This document shows positions 29,541 to 39,604 of a stretch of 64,000 nucleotides of DNA, piece after piece. Numbering within the stretch: the first letter of the stretch is position 1; each line of letters begins with the position of its first letter. A program made the position numbers and the translations under genes. Origin of the DNA: Bacteroidales bacterium (GTDB lineage: Bacteria; Bacteroidota; Bacteroidia; Bacteroidales; Marinifilaceae); the NCBI GenBank assembly GCA_015061245.1, contig SUWY01000012.1, forward strand, positions 1-64,000. Direction: 5' to 3'. The notes below the pieces were generated by a model. That model saw only the letters and a list, made by a program, of their open reading frames with translations. It did not search any database and had not been told where the DNA came from.

Positions 29541-31340
29541 ATGGATAGGTTTATAAGAATTGTAAATAATATAGTATTTATAAGTACTATTCTTATATTG
29601 GTTAGAGTTTTGTTTGTTTCATCTTTCCCGGTAAACGATGGCTACAACATGGCAGCGACGCTCTATTTGGGTAAGGTGACATGGGTGGTAGTTGCAGCCT
29701 CGCTTATAGTGGCAATTATCAATCGCCGATTTTTTGCAGTTGGGTGGAGCGATATCATGATAGTTGCATTTGCGCTGTTACTCTATCTGAATAGTTCATC
29801 TTTAGGTTTATACAAAGAGCAGGTGCTGTTACTGCTCTCAATATACTACTCAATTCGTTTGCTCTGTACATTGGTTGATTGGAGTAGATATATCTTTCCT
29901 CTTATTATGTGCGGTGTACTTGCTGCACAACTCTATATTGCCTATTCTCAGCTCTTTTTAGGCGAGGCCTCAAACCATGCACTTTTTGCATTTACCGGCT
30001 CGTTTGAAAATCCGGGGCCTCTGTGCGGATTTGTTGCAATGCTTTTGCCAATCCCGATATATTATGCATTTAAAGATGAAGCACTTGTTGAGTCCGAAAA
30101 GAAGTCGTTGAATATCACAAACACGCTCGTAAAGTATTGTGCTGCGGTTGTGGCTATGGCAGGGGTAGCGTTGGTAGTTGCAGGGGGTAGCAGAACCGCT
30201 CTCATCGCTTTAGTCGTGGGGTGTTTGATGCTCTTCGTAAATCGAGCAATGTTCAATAAGTTGCGTGGATGGTATAGAGACAATCGGAAATTGGCAATAG
30301 CGGTTATTTCAGTTGTGGTGGTGTTGGCTGTCGTGGCACTATATCTTCTGTTTATAGCAAAAGCCGACTCAGCATTCGGCCGTCTGTTGTTATGGCGAAC
30401 CTCCTTTGCTGCGATTATTGAGAATCCGTTTTGGGGTGTAGGGTTGGGCAGATTTACCTCTTGCTATGGTGAGGTTCAGGCAGAGTTGTTGTTAGGTTTG
30501 GAGCCTACCGATATGTGGGTACGTGTTGCCGATGTGCCCCAATATGCCTTTAATGAGTATCTCCATTTCGGTGTTGAGGGTGGTGTTGTTGCAATGTTGC
30601 TTTTGGTTGGGATATTGGCCTACACAATCTATAGATCATTTAAATGTGGTTCTGTTCAGGGCAGAGTGTATGGGGCTTGTTTGGTGGTTCTGGCAATATT
30701 TGCATTCGCATCATATCCTTTCCACGTTTTACCGTTTATGGTTGTGGTAACTGTTGTCGTTGCCACTGCTGTGTCGAACTTTGAGAGGGGGTTTGGACGA
30801 TACTACGATAGAGCTCTATTTGGGTTAGCGCTTCTCTGTTGCTCGTTTTTGGTTTGGCGAACCCCTCACTATTCCGATGAGAAGTTGACACAGTGGAGCA
30901 GTGAGAGGCGTTACTATAACATGGATATCTTTGAAACAACGGTTGATAATTATGGTAAGTTGCTCCCGGATTTTGGTGACAATTATGCCTTCCTTTTTGA
31001 ATATGGACGAGCTTTGGCCCAGACCGAACAGTATGAGTTGAGTGATTCTATTCTGTTAATGGGGAGTGCTTTGAGCAAGGATCCCATGTTCTTGAATCTT
31101 TTGGGTAAGAATGCCGTTGCTCGCGGCGACTATAATAGTGCCGAGCAATATTTTAAGCAGTCGGTAAGATTGCTCCCAAACCGTCACTACCCTTTATATC
31201 TGCTTTTTGATATGTACCTTCAGAAAGGTGATACCCTTAATGCCAGCATTTGGGGCGAAAGGGTGCTGAATCAACCTCCAAAAGTCAACTCCAAATTCAT
31301 CCAGGAGAAACAATCTGAAGTCAGCACCCGACTGAAATAG
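29541..31340 (+). CDS. O-antigen ligase / polymerase family (Wzy_C) membrane protein with TPR tail
   Basis: Multiple TM segments, FTGSFENPGPLCGFVAMLLP, GLGRFTSCYGEVQ, C-terminal TPR-like repeats. Confidence 0.8.
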   Translation: MDRFIRIVNNIVFISTILILVRVLFVSSFPVNDGYNMAATLYLGKVTWVVVAASLIVAIINRRFFAVGWSDIMIVAFALLLYLNSSSLGLYKEQVLLLLSIYYSIRLLCTLVDWSRYIFPLIMCGVLAAQLYIAYSQLFLGEASNHALFAFTGSFENPGPLCGFVAMLLPIPIYYAFKDEALVESEKKSLNITNTLVKYCAAVVAMAGVALVVAGGSRTALIALVVGCLMLFVNRAMFNKLRGWYRDNRKLAIAVISVVVVLAVVALYLLFIAKADSAFGRLLLWRTSFAAIIENPFWGVGLGRFTSCYGEVQAELLLGLEPTDMWVRVADVPQYAFNEYLHFGVEGGVVAMLLLVGILAYTIYRSFKCGSVQGRVYGACLVVLAIFAFASYPFHVLPFMVVVTVVVATAVSNFERGFGRYYDRALFGLALLCCSFLVWRTPHYSDEKLTQWSSERRYYNMDIFETTVDNYGKLLPDFGDNYAFLFEYGRALAQTEQYELSDSILLMGSALSKDPMFLNLLGKNAVARGDYNSAEQYFKQSVRLLPNRHYPLYLLFDMYLQKGDTLNASIWGERVLNQPPKVNSKFIQEKQSEVSTRLK

Positions 31341-31347
31341 GTATCTA

Positions 31348-32115
31348 TTATCCCATCTTACCGGTAAGGTAGGCCTTGGTGCGTTCATCCGATGGATTTG
31401 TGAACATCGTGTCGGTGTCATCGTACTCAACCAATTCACCGAGATACATGAACATTGATTTCGATGATATACGCATCGCTTGACCCATATTATGGGTAAC
31501 TATAAGAATAGTAACCTCTTTTTGAAGCTCCTGCATCAGCTCCTCAATATGTGCTGTTGCGATTGGGTCGAGCGCAGAGGTTGGTTCGTCCATAAGTAGT
31601 ACATCGGGTTTCATTGCTAACGCGCGAGCGATACACAATCTTTGTTGCTGACCACCGGAAAGGAATGTTCCCTTTTTATTCAGTACATCTTTAACCTCGT
31701 CCCATAGTGCTACGCTTTTTAAGCAGCGTTCAACGGTTTCGTCTTTTTCTTTTTTCGATAAACGAATCCCATTGAGTGCGTAGCCTGAAAGTACATTATC
31801 GTAGATACTCATTGTTGGGAATGGTGCCGGACGCTGAAAGACCATTCCCACTCGGCGACGCACATCAATAGGTTCCATAGAGAGAATATTCTCGCCATTC
31901 AATAAAATCTCTCCCTCTACACGTATGTTGGGGTATAGATTGTGCATAAGATTAACTGCACGTAAAAGTGTGGATTTTCCACATCCTGAGGGTCCCATAA
32001 TTGCGGTGATAGTGTTACGCTCAATTGCCGCAGAAACATATTTTACCGCCATGGTCTGTCTTGTATATGAGACACAGGTCTTTTTAAATTCAAGTATAGG
32101 TTTTACTGATTCCAT
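31348..32115 (-). CDS. pstB: Phosphate ABC transporter ATP-binding protein
   Basis: [36 protein letters not shown]. Confidence 0.95.
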   Translation of the reverse strand: MESVKPILEFKKTCVSYTRQTMAVKYVSAAIERNTITAIMGPSGCGKSTLLRAVNLMHNLYPNIRVEGEILLNGENILSMEPIDVRRRVGMVFQRPAPFPTMSIYDNVLSGYALNGIRLSKKEKDETVERCLKSVALWDEVKDVLNKKGTFLSGGQQQRLCIARALAMKPDVLLMDEPTSALDPIATAHIEELMQELQKEVTILIVTHNMGQAMRISSKSMFMYLGELVEYDDTDTMFTNPSDERTKAYLTGKMG

Positions 32116-32969
32116 TTTTTTGCAAGGTATTTAGCCGTAATATTTAATGTAAGAACAAATAGTAGCAAGAAGAGTGAGGCGCCCCAAATCAGTTCTTGAA
32201 GATTGGGATCGTTGAAGAACTCCCAGATAAGCAGAGGTACTGCTGATATAGGTTTGTCAATCGCAAAGCGGATGAATGAGCAACCTAATGCTGTAAACAT
32301 GAGAGGGGCTGTTTCGCCTATTACACGAGAGATGGCTAACAGAACGCCTGTAAAGATACCTCCAAAGGCTGCGGGAAGCTGTACTCTCAACATTACGCTA
32401 GCACGATTACATCCAAGAGCCAATCCGGCCTCCTTAAGCGATGCAGGCAGGATTTTCAATGTCTCCTCGGTTGAGCGAATGATAAGTGGTAACATCATGA
32501 TAAAGAGTGCCACGCTACCGGCAATGGCCGAATAGCCTTTCATTGGAACAACGACCCAGATATAGACTACAATACCAATGATAACCGATGGAGTTCCTTG
32601 TAAAAGGTCGGTAAGGTAGCTTACAGTTTGAGCAAATCTGCTTTTGGGATTCTCTGCCAGGAATGCACCGCATAAAATTCCTAATGGAACTGCAAAGAGT
32701 GTTGCCATTGTAAGCATCAACATTGTTCCTATAATTCCATTGGCAATTCCGCTGGGTATTGGCTCACCGGATTCAATAGCCTTCATTGCTTTATATGCAG
32801 TTGGAGTAGGTTCGGTGAAGAATGACCACGAAAGTTGATCATAACCACGTAGAAACACCTCTCCTAAAATGGCGAACAGGGGAACTGCAGTTAGTGCTGC
32901 TAATAAACATACAAGCCATAACATTGCTTTATCCTGTGCCAAACGATTTTTAATTTTCAACTTATCCAT
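32103..32969 (-). CDS. pstA: Phosphate ABC transporter permease
   Basis: Family sequence and pst operon context. Confidence 0.92.
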   Translation of the reverse strand: MDKLKIKNRLAQDKAMLWLVCLLAALTAVPLFAILGEVFLRGYDQLSWSFFTEPTPTAYKAMKAIESGEPIPSGIANGIIGTMLMLTMATLFAVPLGILCGAFLAENPKSRFAQTVSYLTDLLQGTPSVIIGIVVYIWVVVPMKGYSAIAGSVALFIMMLPLIIRSTEETLKILPASLKEAGLALGCNRASVMLRVQLPAAFGGIFTGVLLAISRVIGETAPLMFTALGCSFIRFAIDKPISAVPLLIWEFFNDPNLQELIWGASLFLLLFVLTLNITAKYLAKKWNQ

Positions 32970-32971
32970 AG

Positions 32972-33829
32972 TTATGCTATTCTTGCACGTTTAATCATTA
33001 TTTTGCCAATCAAATTGATAAATGCAGTAATCAGGAATAGTATTAAGCCTATTGCAATTAGCGAGGAGAGTCTTAAATCATCAGCCTCACCGAATTGGTT
33101 GGCTATAATAGAGGCCATAGAGTTTCCTGTTGAGGTGATTGAATCAGGAATATTGTTGGTGTTACCAATAAGCATGGTTACTGTCATTGTTTCGCCTAAT
33201 GCACGACCAATTGCTAAAATATAAGAAGAGAAGATTCCTGAACCGGCAACAGGGAAAACCACTTTGCGAATAACTTCGGCGCGGGTTGCTCCCAGGCTGT
33301 ATGCTCCCTCTTTCAAATCATTGGGAACCATTTTGATGAACTCGGCACTTAATGAAGCCGCATAGGGTACAATCATAATAGCCAATACAAGAGAGGCTGT
33401 CAATATACCGGAGCCTTGTGGTGAGATATTCAAACCCATAATCAATGGTCGCAATGTATAGAAACCCCATAAACCATATATGATAGAGGGGATTCCTGCT
33501 AAAAGATCGGTTACTGTACTTAATACCGATGCAACCTTTGTTCCTTTGAAGTACTCTCCGACAAAAAGTGCTACGGGTAGTGAAAAAGGAATGCAAAAAA
33601 TAAGAGCTAACAGCGTTGTCATCAATGTGCCGGTAATAAACGGTAGTGCGCCATACTGCTCTGCACCCTCGGTATAGCTCCACTCTTTTGAGGTTAGAAA
33701 TTTAAAGAATCCGAAATGTTCGAAAGCCTCGTAAGCATCAGTGACGAGGGCGTATATTACACCCCCGCACACAATAGGCATTATCAATGCAGCTACGAAC
33801 AATAGGATTTTATATAATTTATCGTTCAT
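32972..33829 (-). CDS. pstC: Phosphate ABC transporter permease
   Basis: Family sequence and pst operon context. Confidence 0.92.
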   Translation of the reverse strand: MNDKLYKILLFVAALIMPIVCGGVIYALVTDAYEAFEHFGFFKFLTSKEWSYTEGAEQYGALPFITGTLMTTLLALIFCIPFSLPVALFVGEYFKGTKVASVLSTVTDLLAGIPSIIYGLWGFYTLRPLIMGLNISPQGSGILTASLVLAIMIVPYAASLSAEFIKMVPNDLKEGAYSLGATRAEVIRKVVFPVAGSGIFSSYILAIGRALGETMTVTMLIGNTNNIPDSITSTGNSMASIIANQFGEADDLRLSSLIAIGLILFLITAFINLIGKIMIKRARIA

Positions 33830-33839
33830 TGCATTTTAG

Positions 33840-34952
33840 TTATTGCAGAATAGTTACCCCATTATATGTTACACTATTTAAATTTTTAATACTCAACTCC
33901 TTGGCTTTGGTTGGTAGTGGAGCATAATGCACCTCAGAGGTAATTTTTTGTGCCTCGTCAGAAAGAATGTATTGTATTAAATCGAGAGTTGCCTGAGCCT
34001 GCTCTTTGCTGCGGTCAGAGTAATTCTGCTCCTTGTAGATAATCATCCAGGTGAAGGTTGAGATAGGGTATGCTCCCGAAGCATTAGAATTTGTAATAGA
34101 GCAACGTGTATCGCCTGGAATTTCGCCCGATGCAGCTGCAGAGATTGTTGTTGCTGATGGCAAAACGAATTCTCCTTGCTGATTTTCGATTAACGCAAAA
34201 GGTATTTTCTGAGCAAAGGCATACTCCGAGCCTACATATCCGATACTATTCTTTGTCTGTTTAATAACACCTGCAACTCCAGGATTACCCTTTGCAGCCT
34301 GTCCCGATGGGAAATTTACAGATTTGCCGGCGCCATATTTTGAAGCCCACATACTGCTTACTTTTGTAAGGTAATCGGTGAATACAAAGGTTGTTCCTGA
34401 GCCGTCTGAACGGAATACCGGAATAATTGCCTCTGCGGGGAGTTGTACGTTAGGGTTAAGCGCTACTATGCGCTCATCGTTCCACATCTTAATCTCACCT
34501 GCGAATATGCTTGCAATAACCTGACCCGAAAGTTTAAGCTCACTTACTCCATCAAGATTATAGGCAAGAACTACTGCTCCCATACATGTTGGAATGTGAA
34601 TGACTGCCGGCATATCAGCCATCTCTTTATCGGTAAGGAAAGCATCGCTACCGGCAAAGTCAACAATTTTATCACGCAGATTACGTACACCTCCGCCAGA
34701 TCCGATGCCTCCGTATGCTACCTGGTCTCCATTTACTTCTCCAAACTGCTCAAATACAACATTGTAGAATGGTAGAGGGAATGTAGCTCCTGCTCCTGAA
34801 AGCTCCTGAGCTTTACGTACATTGCTATTACCATTGCATGAAACAAGAGCCAGAAGGAGCATTATCATAAGAATCAATATTGATAGAATTACTCCGCTGT
34901 TTGTTTTGCAGAAAAAATTCTTGAATCTTGTATTAATCTGTGTCATAGTCAA
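33840..34952 (-). CDS. pstS: Phosphate-binding lipoprotein
   Basis: GAGATFPLPFY, RSDGSGTTFVFTDYL, lipobox LVSCNGN. Confidence 0.93.
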   Translation of the reverse strand: MTMTQINTRFKNFFCKTNSGVILSILILMIMLLLALVSCNGNSNVRKAQELSGAGATFPLPFYNVVFEQFGEVNGDQVAYGGIGSGGGVRNLRDKIVDFAGSDAFLTDKEMADMPAVIHIPTCMGAVVLAYNLDGVSELKLSGQVIASIFAGEIKMWNDERIVALNPNVQLPAEAIIPVFRSDGSGTTFVFTDYLTKVSSMWASKYGAGKSVNFPSGQAAKGNPGVAGVIKQTKNSIGYVGSEYAFAQKIPFALIENQQGEFVLPSATTISAAASGEIPGDTRCSITNSNASGAYPISTFTWMIIYKEQNYSDRSKEQAQATLDLIQYILSDEAQKITSEVHYAPLPTKAKELSIKNLNSVTYNGVTILQ

Positions 34953-34968
34953 TATTTTTAAATTTAGG

Positions 34969-35949
34969 TTAGAAACCGAAATAGCAGTTTATGTAGGCTG
35001 AATATCCGTTGTCGCTACCACCTGCTTTTGGAATATTTACTCTGAAGTTTGGAGCAAGCTTTACATATTTACATACCTTGAATTGGGCTCCAATAATAGC
35101 CTTTTGACTCTCTTTTGCTTTGTTCCAGTCATCTTTTGAACATAGGTCATCGAATCGAGCATATATATCTGCACATTTTGATGCCTTGACCGATGCAAAT
35201 AGTGAGTATCCATACTGATCAGCATCATCGTTGTTCTTTGTGTTCCACATATAGTTGTACTCTGCTCCAACGGTGAACTTATCGTGTTTATATCCTGCAA
35301 ATGTGGCAAGGTTACCTACATCTTTCTTACCCTTTTCGTCACTCTCGTTCAAACCTCCGTATAGGCGAATCTGAAATCCCTTTGCAGGAGTAAGAGTAAC
35401 ACCTAATCCGTAGTTTAAGCCATCGTTTATTTGAACTTTTTTGTATCCCTCACCATTTACAATAATAGCATCGGCAGATACCCAATCGGCAAATTTGTAT
35501 GCAACCGAGATACCAAGATCCGCGCTATTACCGAATTTATTCTCATCCTGGAATGATTTCATTATATAACGGTATCCCCAAAACTTCTCTTGAAAATTGA
35601 ATTGGATGGTTGAGATAAGACCTCCGTTTAATGTGAAGTTGTTTTTCTTCCATGTTATCATCGCATTCTTAATATATGCAATACGATGATAGTCGGAAAC
35701 ATCGCTTGATTTACCAATATCCATTACCGCCTTTGCAGATAATCCGTTACCGAAGTTGTATTCGTAACCGAAATAACTACGGTCCAGTTCAAAGCCGCGA
35801 TCGTCATTCTCCGCTCCAAAACCGGTGTGAAAATTTCCAAACACTTGTACGATTGCTTTGCCCTTAGGCTCATCTGGTTTGACATCTTGCGCCTTTGCGC
35901 TGATGCCGATGCAGGCTAAAAGACCTGCCAAGATTACTTTTGTTTTCAT
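34969..35949 (-). CDS. Outer-membrane porin in the phosphate operon
   Basis: Signal peptide, beta-rich sequence, C-terminal aromatic F; upstream of pstS. Confidence 0.75.
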   Translation of the reverse strand: MKTKVILAGLLACIGISAKAQDVKPDEPKGKAIVQVFGNFHTGFGAENDDRGFELDRSYFGYEYNFGNGLSAKAVMDIGKSSDVSDYHRIAYIKNAMITWKKNNFTLNGGLISTIQFNFQEKFWGYRYIMKSFQDENKFGNSADLGISVAYKFADWVSADAIIVNGEGYKKVQINDGLNYGLGVTLTPAKGFQIRLYGGLNESDEKGKKDVGNLATFAGYKHDKFTVGAEYNYMWNTKNNDDADQYGYSLFASVKASKCADIYARFDDLCSKDDWNKAKESQKAIIGAQFKVCKYVKLAPNFRVNIPKAGGSDNGYSAYINCYFGF

Positions 35950-36085
35950 TTTTTTATGTCTTTAAAATTTGACATCGCAAAAGTATGGGGATTACATTTC
36001 ATAAATGTTTCAAAAAAATTAGCCTTTTGTGAAATGTTATCGATAGACAAAATGTTACATTTTTATTAAATCTTAATTTGGGGGT

Positions 36086-36115
36086 TTTGTCAATCGCTAA
36101 ATCTCTGTACTTTTG
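36086..36115 (+). promoter_or_regulatory. Bacteroidales promoter upstream of the response regulator
   Basis: TTTG 36086-36089, TACTTTTG 36108-36115. Confidence 0.5.
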
Positions 36116-36139
36116 CGGAGTAACAATCAGTTAAGGCGT

Positions 36140-36838
36140 ATGACGGCAAATAGAATATTGATAGTGGACGATGAGGAGACCTTGTGCGATGTACTGAAAC
36201 TAAATCTTGAAAACGAGGGGTATGATGTAGATACTGCTTATAGTGCAGAACAGGCTCTTGGTTATAATCTAAAGGAGTATTCGCTAATTCTGCTTGATAT
36301 TATGATGGGCGAAATAAGTGGTATAAAGATGGCAAAGATGCTGAAGGCAGATTTGTCAACGGCAGATATTCCGATTATCTTTTGTACTGCACGCGATACG
36401 GAAGATGATATGATTATGGGACTCAATCTTGGAGCTGATGACTATATTATAAAGCCCTATACCGTTCGTAATGTAATTGCACGAGTTAAGAGTGTACTAC
36501 GGCGCACTTCAAAACATAAACCAGGCAATATAGTGAGTGAAAAACAAAACAGATTAATTGTTGATGGTTTATCTCTTGATCTTGAATTTAAGAGATGTGT
36601 TGTTGATGGCGAAGAGGTTAAATTGGCACGCAAAGAGTTTGAACTCTTGGCCTACTTAATACAACATAGAGGTAAGATATGTTCACGTGAGCAGATTCTA
36701 AGTCGTGTTTGGAGTGATGAGGTTGTAGTGCTTGATAGAACAATTGATGTGAATATTACCCGTTTACGCTCAAAGTTAGGGGTATATGGCTCTTATATAG
36801 TAACCCGTTCAGGATTTGGTTATGGCTTCCGCGACTAA
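36140..36838 (+). CDS. OmpR/PhoB-family response regulator
   Basis: ILIVDDEETLCDVL, LLDIMMGEISG, KPYTVRNV, winged helix; ORF opens upstream at 36113. Confidence 0.9.
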   Translation: MTANRILIVDDEETLCDVLKLNLENEGYDVDTAYSAEQALGYNLKEYSLILLDIMMGEISGIKMAKMLKADLSTADIPIIFCTARDTEDDMIMGLNLGADDYIIKPYTVRNVIARVKSVLRRTSKHKPGNIVSEKQNRLIVDGLSLDLEFKRCVVDGEEVKLARKEFELLAYLIQHRGKICSREQILSRVWSDEVVVLDRTIDVNITRLRSKLGVYGSYIVTRSGFGYGFRD

Positions 36839-38108
36839 ATTGTCTTTTCATAAGCGACTCTTTTTGCAGCTTATAGCATTTTCTTGGGTAATGGTATTCT
36901 GCTTTCTTGAATATCAATATATGCGCGAGAAGGAGTATAAATCAGAGTTTTTAAGTGCACAATTGCAGCAGTATAATAGCCATCTTCTTACAACTGTAGA
37001 GGAGGGTGAACCATACGAGGATTATATTGTGTCACATGATAAACCATTTGATGATTTACGCATAACACTTATCACGCTTTCGGGAGCTGTGATTTATGAC
37101 AACATTATTCCTGTCGATTCTCTTGATAATCATCGGAACCGACCGGAAATTGCCGATGCCTTGCACAATGGTTCGGGGTATCATATCGGGCGACAATCCG
37201 CAAGTGATGGACGCGAATATTTCTATTCGGCAACACGAGGTGAGCGGGTAATTGTCCGTACGGCAATTCCATATTCAAATACTCTTCAGGATTTACTTGA
37301 GGCAGATTGGTCGTTTCTTGTGGTAATGATTTCAATCGCCCTTGTAATGAGTGTGTTAGCATATTTTACAACTCGGAAGCTTGGCAATGATATTGAGCGT
37401 GTTAACCGCTTTGAGGCGGAGCAGGAGAAAAATCGTCTTAAAAGAGAGCTCACAAACAATATTAATCATGAACTGAAAACTCCTGTTGCCTCAATTCAGG
37501 TGTGCCTTGAAACTTTGCTTTCCGGTATTAGTTTGAGCGATGAGAAACGGCAAGAGTTACTAGGACGATGTTATACTCATACTGAGCGTCTTCGTCGGTT
37601 GCTCAACGATGTATCGCTTATTACACGAATGGAGGATGGAAGTGTCCTTATTAATCGGGACAAAGTTACAATTAATGAAATAATAGACGAGGTTGCCGAG
37701 GAGTTGGAGCTAATGCCCGATGATGAACGTTTAACACTTCATACATGTTTCAGCGATGAGGTTATTGTTGATGGTAATTCCTCTTTGATAGGTTCAATAT
37801 TCCGAAATCTAACCGAAAATGCAATAGCATACTCCGAAGGAGAGAATATCTATATTTCGTTGCTTGAAAATAACAATCAGGAGTGTCGTATTCGCTTTGA
37901 GGATGATGGCAGAGGGGTACAGCCTGAGCAGTTGCCTTATCTTTTCGAGCGCTTCTATCGTGTTGATAAGGGACGCTCACGTAAGAGGGGTGGGACAGGG
38001 CTTGGTCTTGCCATTGTAAAACATGCAGTTCAATTCCATGGTGGAACGATTACGGTGACTAATCGCCCCAATGGTGGATTAAGATTTGATTTCACATTAA
38101 AAAAGTAG
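36822..38108 (+). CDS. PhoR-like sensor histidine kinase
   Basis: NNINHELKTPVASIQ, DDGRGVQ, RKRGGTGLGLAIVKH. Confidence 0.9.
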   Translation: MASATKLSFHKRLFLQLIAFSWVMVFCFLEYQYMREKEYKSEFLSAQLQQYNSHLLTTVEEGEPYEDYIVSHDKPFDDLRITLITLSGAVIYDNIIPVDSLDNHRNRPEIADALHNGSGYHIGRQSASDGREYFYSATRGERVIVRTAIPYSNTLQDLLEADWSFLVVMISIALVMSVLAYFTTRKLGNDIERVNRFEAEQEKNRLKRELTNNINHELKTPVASIQVCLETLLSGISLSDEKRQELLGRCYTHTERLRRLLNDVSLITRMEDGSVLINRDKVTINEIIDEVAEELELMPDDERLTLHTCFSDEVIVDGNSSLIGSIFRNLTENAIAYSEGENIYISLLENNNQECRIRFEDDGRGVQPEQLPYLFERFYRVDKGRSRKRGGTGLGLAIVKHAVQFHGGTITVTNRPNGGLRFDFTLKK

Positions 38109-38129
38109 TTTAAGCTCTATGTTAAAATC

Positions 38130-38198
38130 GAGGTCGCAACTTTGTAGATGGTTGCGACCTCGTGGTGTGTTGGGGCTGTTGCCGGGGGCAATAGCCCG
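38130..38198 (+). terminator. Double hairpin downstream of the histidine kinase
   Basis: CGAGGTCGCAAC/GTTGCGACCTCG (38130-38163), then GGGCTGTTGCC/GGCAATAGCCC (38174-38198). Confidence 0.65.
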
Positions 38199-38283
38199 AA
38201 GTCCGCACAGGGCTGAAATGAAAAGTAAGTGAAATGGTCGTATTAAATGTAGAGGTATTTATTGATTAATAAAAAAAGTGTGT

Positions 38284-38291
38284 TATATTTG
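38284..38291 (+). promoter_or_regulatory. Bacteroidales -7 box (TATATTTG)
   Basis: TAnnTTTG match upstream of the DUF4143 ATPase gene. Confidence 0.45.
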
Positions 38292-38378
38292 CATGTCATT
38301 CCCGATATTGAATGAAAATCGGAAGTAGCGGTTCCGATTTTAGCGGAAAATGTGTATTAGATATTGTAATGATTGGTT

Positions 38379-39518
38379 ATGTATAGAAGAATTCTTGAAC
38401 TTGATAGAAAATTGGATGATGCAACCTTCTTATTAGGCGCACGTCAAACCGGTAAATCCACTCTTCTGAAAGAGTTATTCCCGGAGACAATATATTTTGA
38501 CCTACTAAATACAGAGGTTAGGAGAAGATTCCAGAGGAATCCGGAATTGTTTAGGGAGTTGCTTCATGATAAGCAAGAGGGGACTTTGGTTATAATAGAT
38601 GAGATAGCCAAGGTTCCTGAATTGCTGGATGAGGTACATTGGCTTATGACAAATAGGAGTCTTAGATTCATTCTTTGTGGTTCAAGTGCAAGAAAACTAA
38701 AGAAGCAATCTTCGAATACTCTTGGGGGACGAGCTATCCCTATGTATTTCTTCCCTTTGGTTAGTGCTGAAATTCCTGATTTTGATATTTACAGGGCAAT
38801 TCAGAATGGAATGATACCACGTCATTATATGGTAGATGATGCTGTAAGACGTTTAAGAGCATACGTGGATGTTTATCTTAAGGAGGAGATAAAGGAGGAG
38901 GCTCTTGTGAGGGATGTTGTTTTATTTGAGCGTTTTCTTGAAGTTGCAGCAATTAGCAGTGGTGAGATTTTAAACTATGGTAATATTGCGTCGGATTGTG
39001 GGGTCTCAGCAAAAACAGTGGCAGCTTATTTCCAAATCTTATATGATACTTTGGTAGGATATGAGGTGCCCGCATACACCAAGCATATTAAGAGAAAATT
39101 GGTACAGGCACCGCGATTCTACTATTTTGATGTAGGTATTGTTAATTATTTGTTGGGTAGAACAAACTTAAAACGTGGTACGGATGAGTTTGGGCATGCT
39201 TTTGAACACCTTGTTATTCAGGAGATAGTAGCTTATTTAGGTTATACTGAATCTAATGAAAAGTTATCTTATTGGAGAACATATTCAGGAATTGAGGTTG
39301 ATTTAATTGTAGGAGATGCTCGTATAGCTATAGAGATTAAATCTACTGATGAGGTTAAAACTAAACATAAGAAGAATCTAAATATATTTGCAGAGGAGCA
39401 TCCTAATGCCAGAAAGATTTTAGTGTCTCTTGACAAAATGAGTAGAGTTTCAGGTGACATAGAGTTATTTTATGTGTTAGACTTCTTTAAACTGCTTTGG
39501 GAGGGAGCAGTTATATAA
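38379..39518 (+). CDS. AAA ATPase with C-terminal DUF4143
   Basis: LLGARQTGKSTLLKELFP Walker A, IIDEIAKVPELLDEVH, C-terminal YWRTYSGIEVDLIV. Confidence 0.9.
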   Translation: MYRRILELDRKLDDATFLLGARQTGKSTLLKELFPETIYFDLLNTEVRRRFQRNPELFRELLHDKQEGTLVIIDEIAKVPELLDEVHWLMTNRSLRFILCGSSARKLKKQSSNTLGGRAIPMYFFPLVSAEIPDFDIYRAIQNGMIPRHYMVDDAVRRLRAYVDVYLKEEIKEEALVRDVVLFERFLEVAAISSGEILNYGNIASDCGVSAKTVAAYFQILYDTLVGYEVPAYTKHIKRKLVQAPRFYYFDVGIVNYLLGRTNLKRGTDEFGHAFEHLVIQEIVAYLGYTESNEKLSYWRTYSGIEVDLIVGDARIAIEIKSTDEVKTKHKKNLNIFAEEHPNARKILVSLDKMSRVSGDIELFYVLDFFKLLWEGAVI

Positions 39519-39523
39519 GAAAT

Positions 39524-39555
39524 CGAGGTCGCTTCAACTCACTGAAGCGACCTCG
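39524..39555. terminator. Hairpin between convergent DUF4143 and GH51 genes
   Basis: CGAGGTCGCTTCA / TGAAGCGACCTCG 13-bp perfect stem, 6-nt loop. Confidence 0.7.
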
Positions 39556-39604
39556 TGGTGAGTTATAGGCTGTGCTGGTGGCAGCAGCTGTTTAGTTCCT
39601 TGTT

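Noticed and set aside
38379-39518. DUF4143 ATPase as a transposase or defence gene
   Set aside because: AAA/DUF4143 proteins are common orphan genes in Bacteroidales, and no partner gene or terminal inverted repeats of an IS type were seen.
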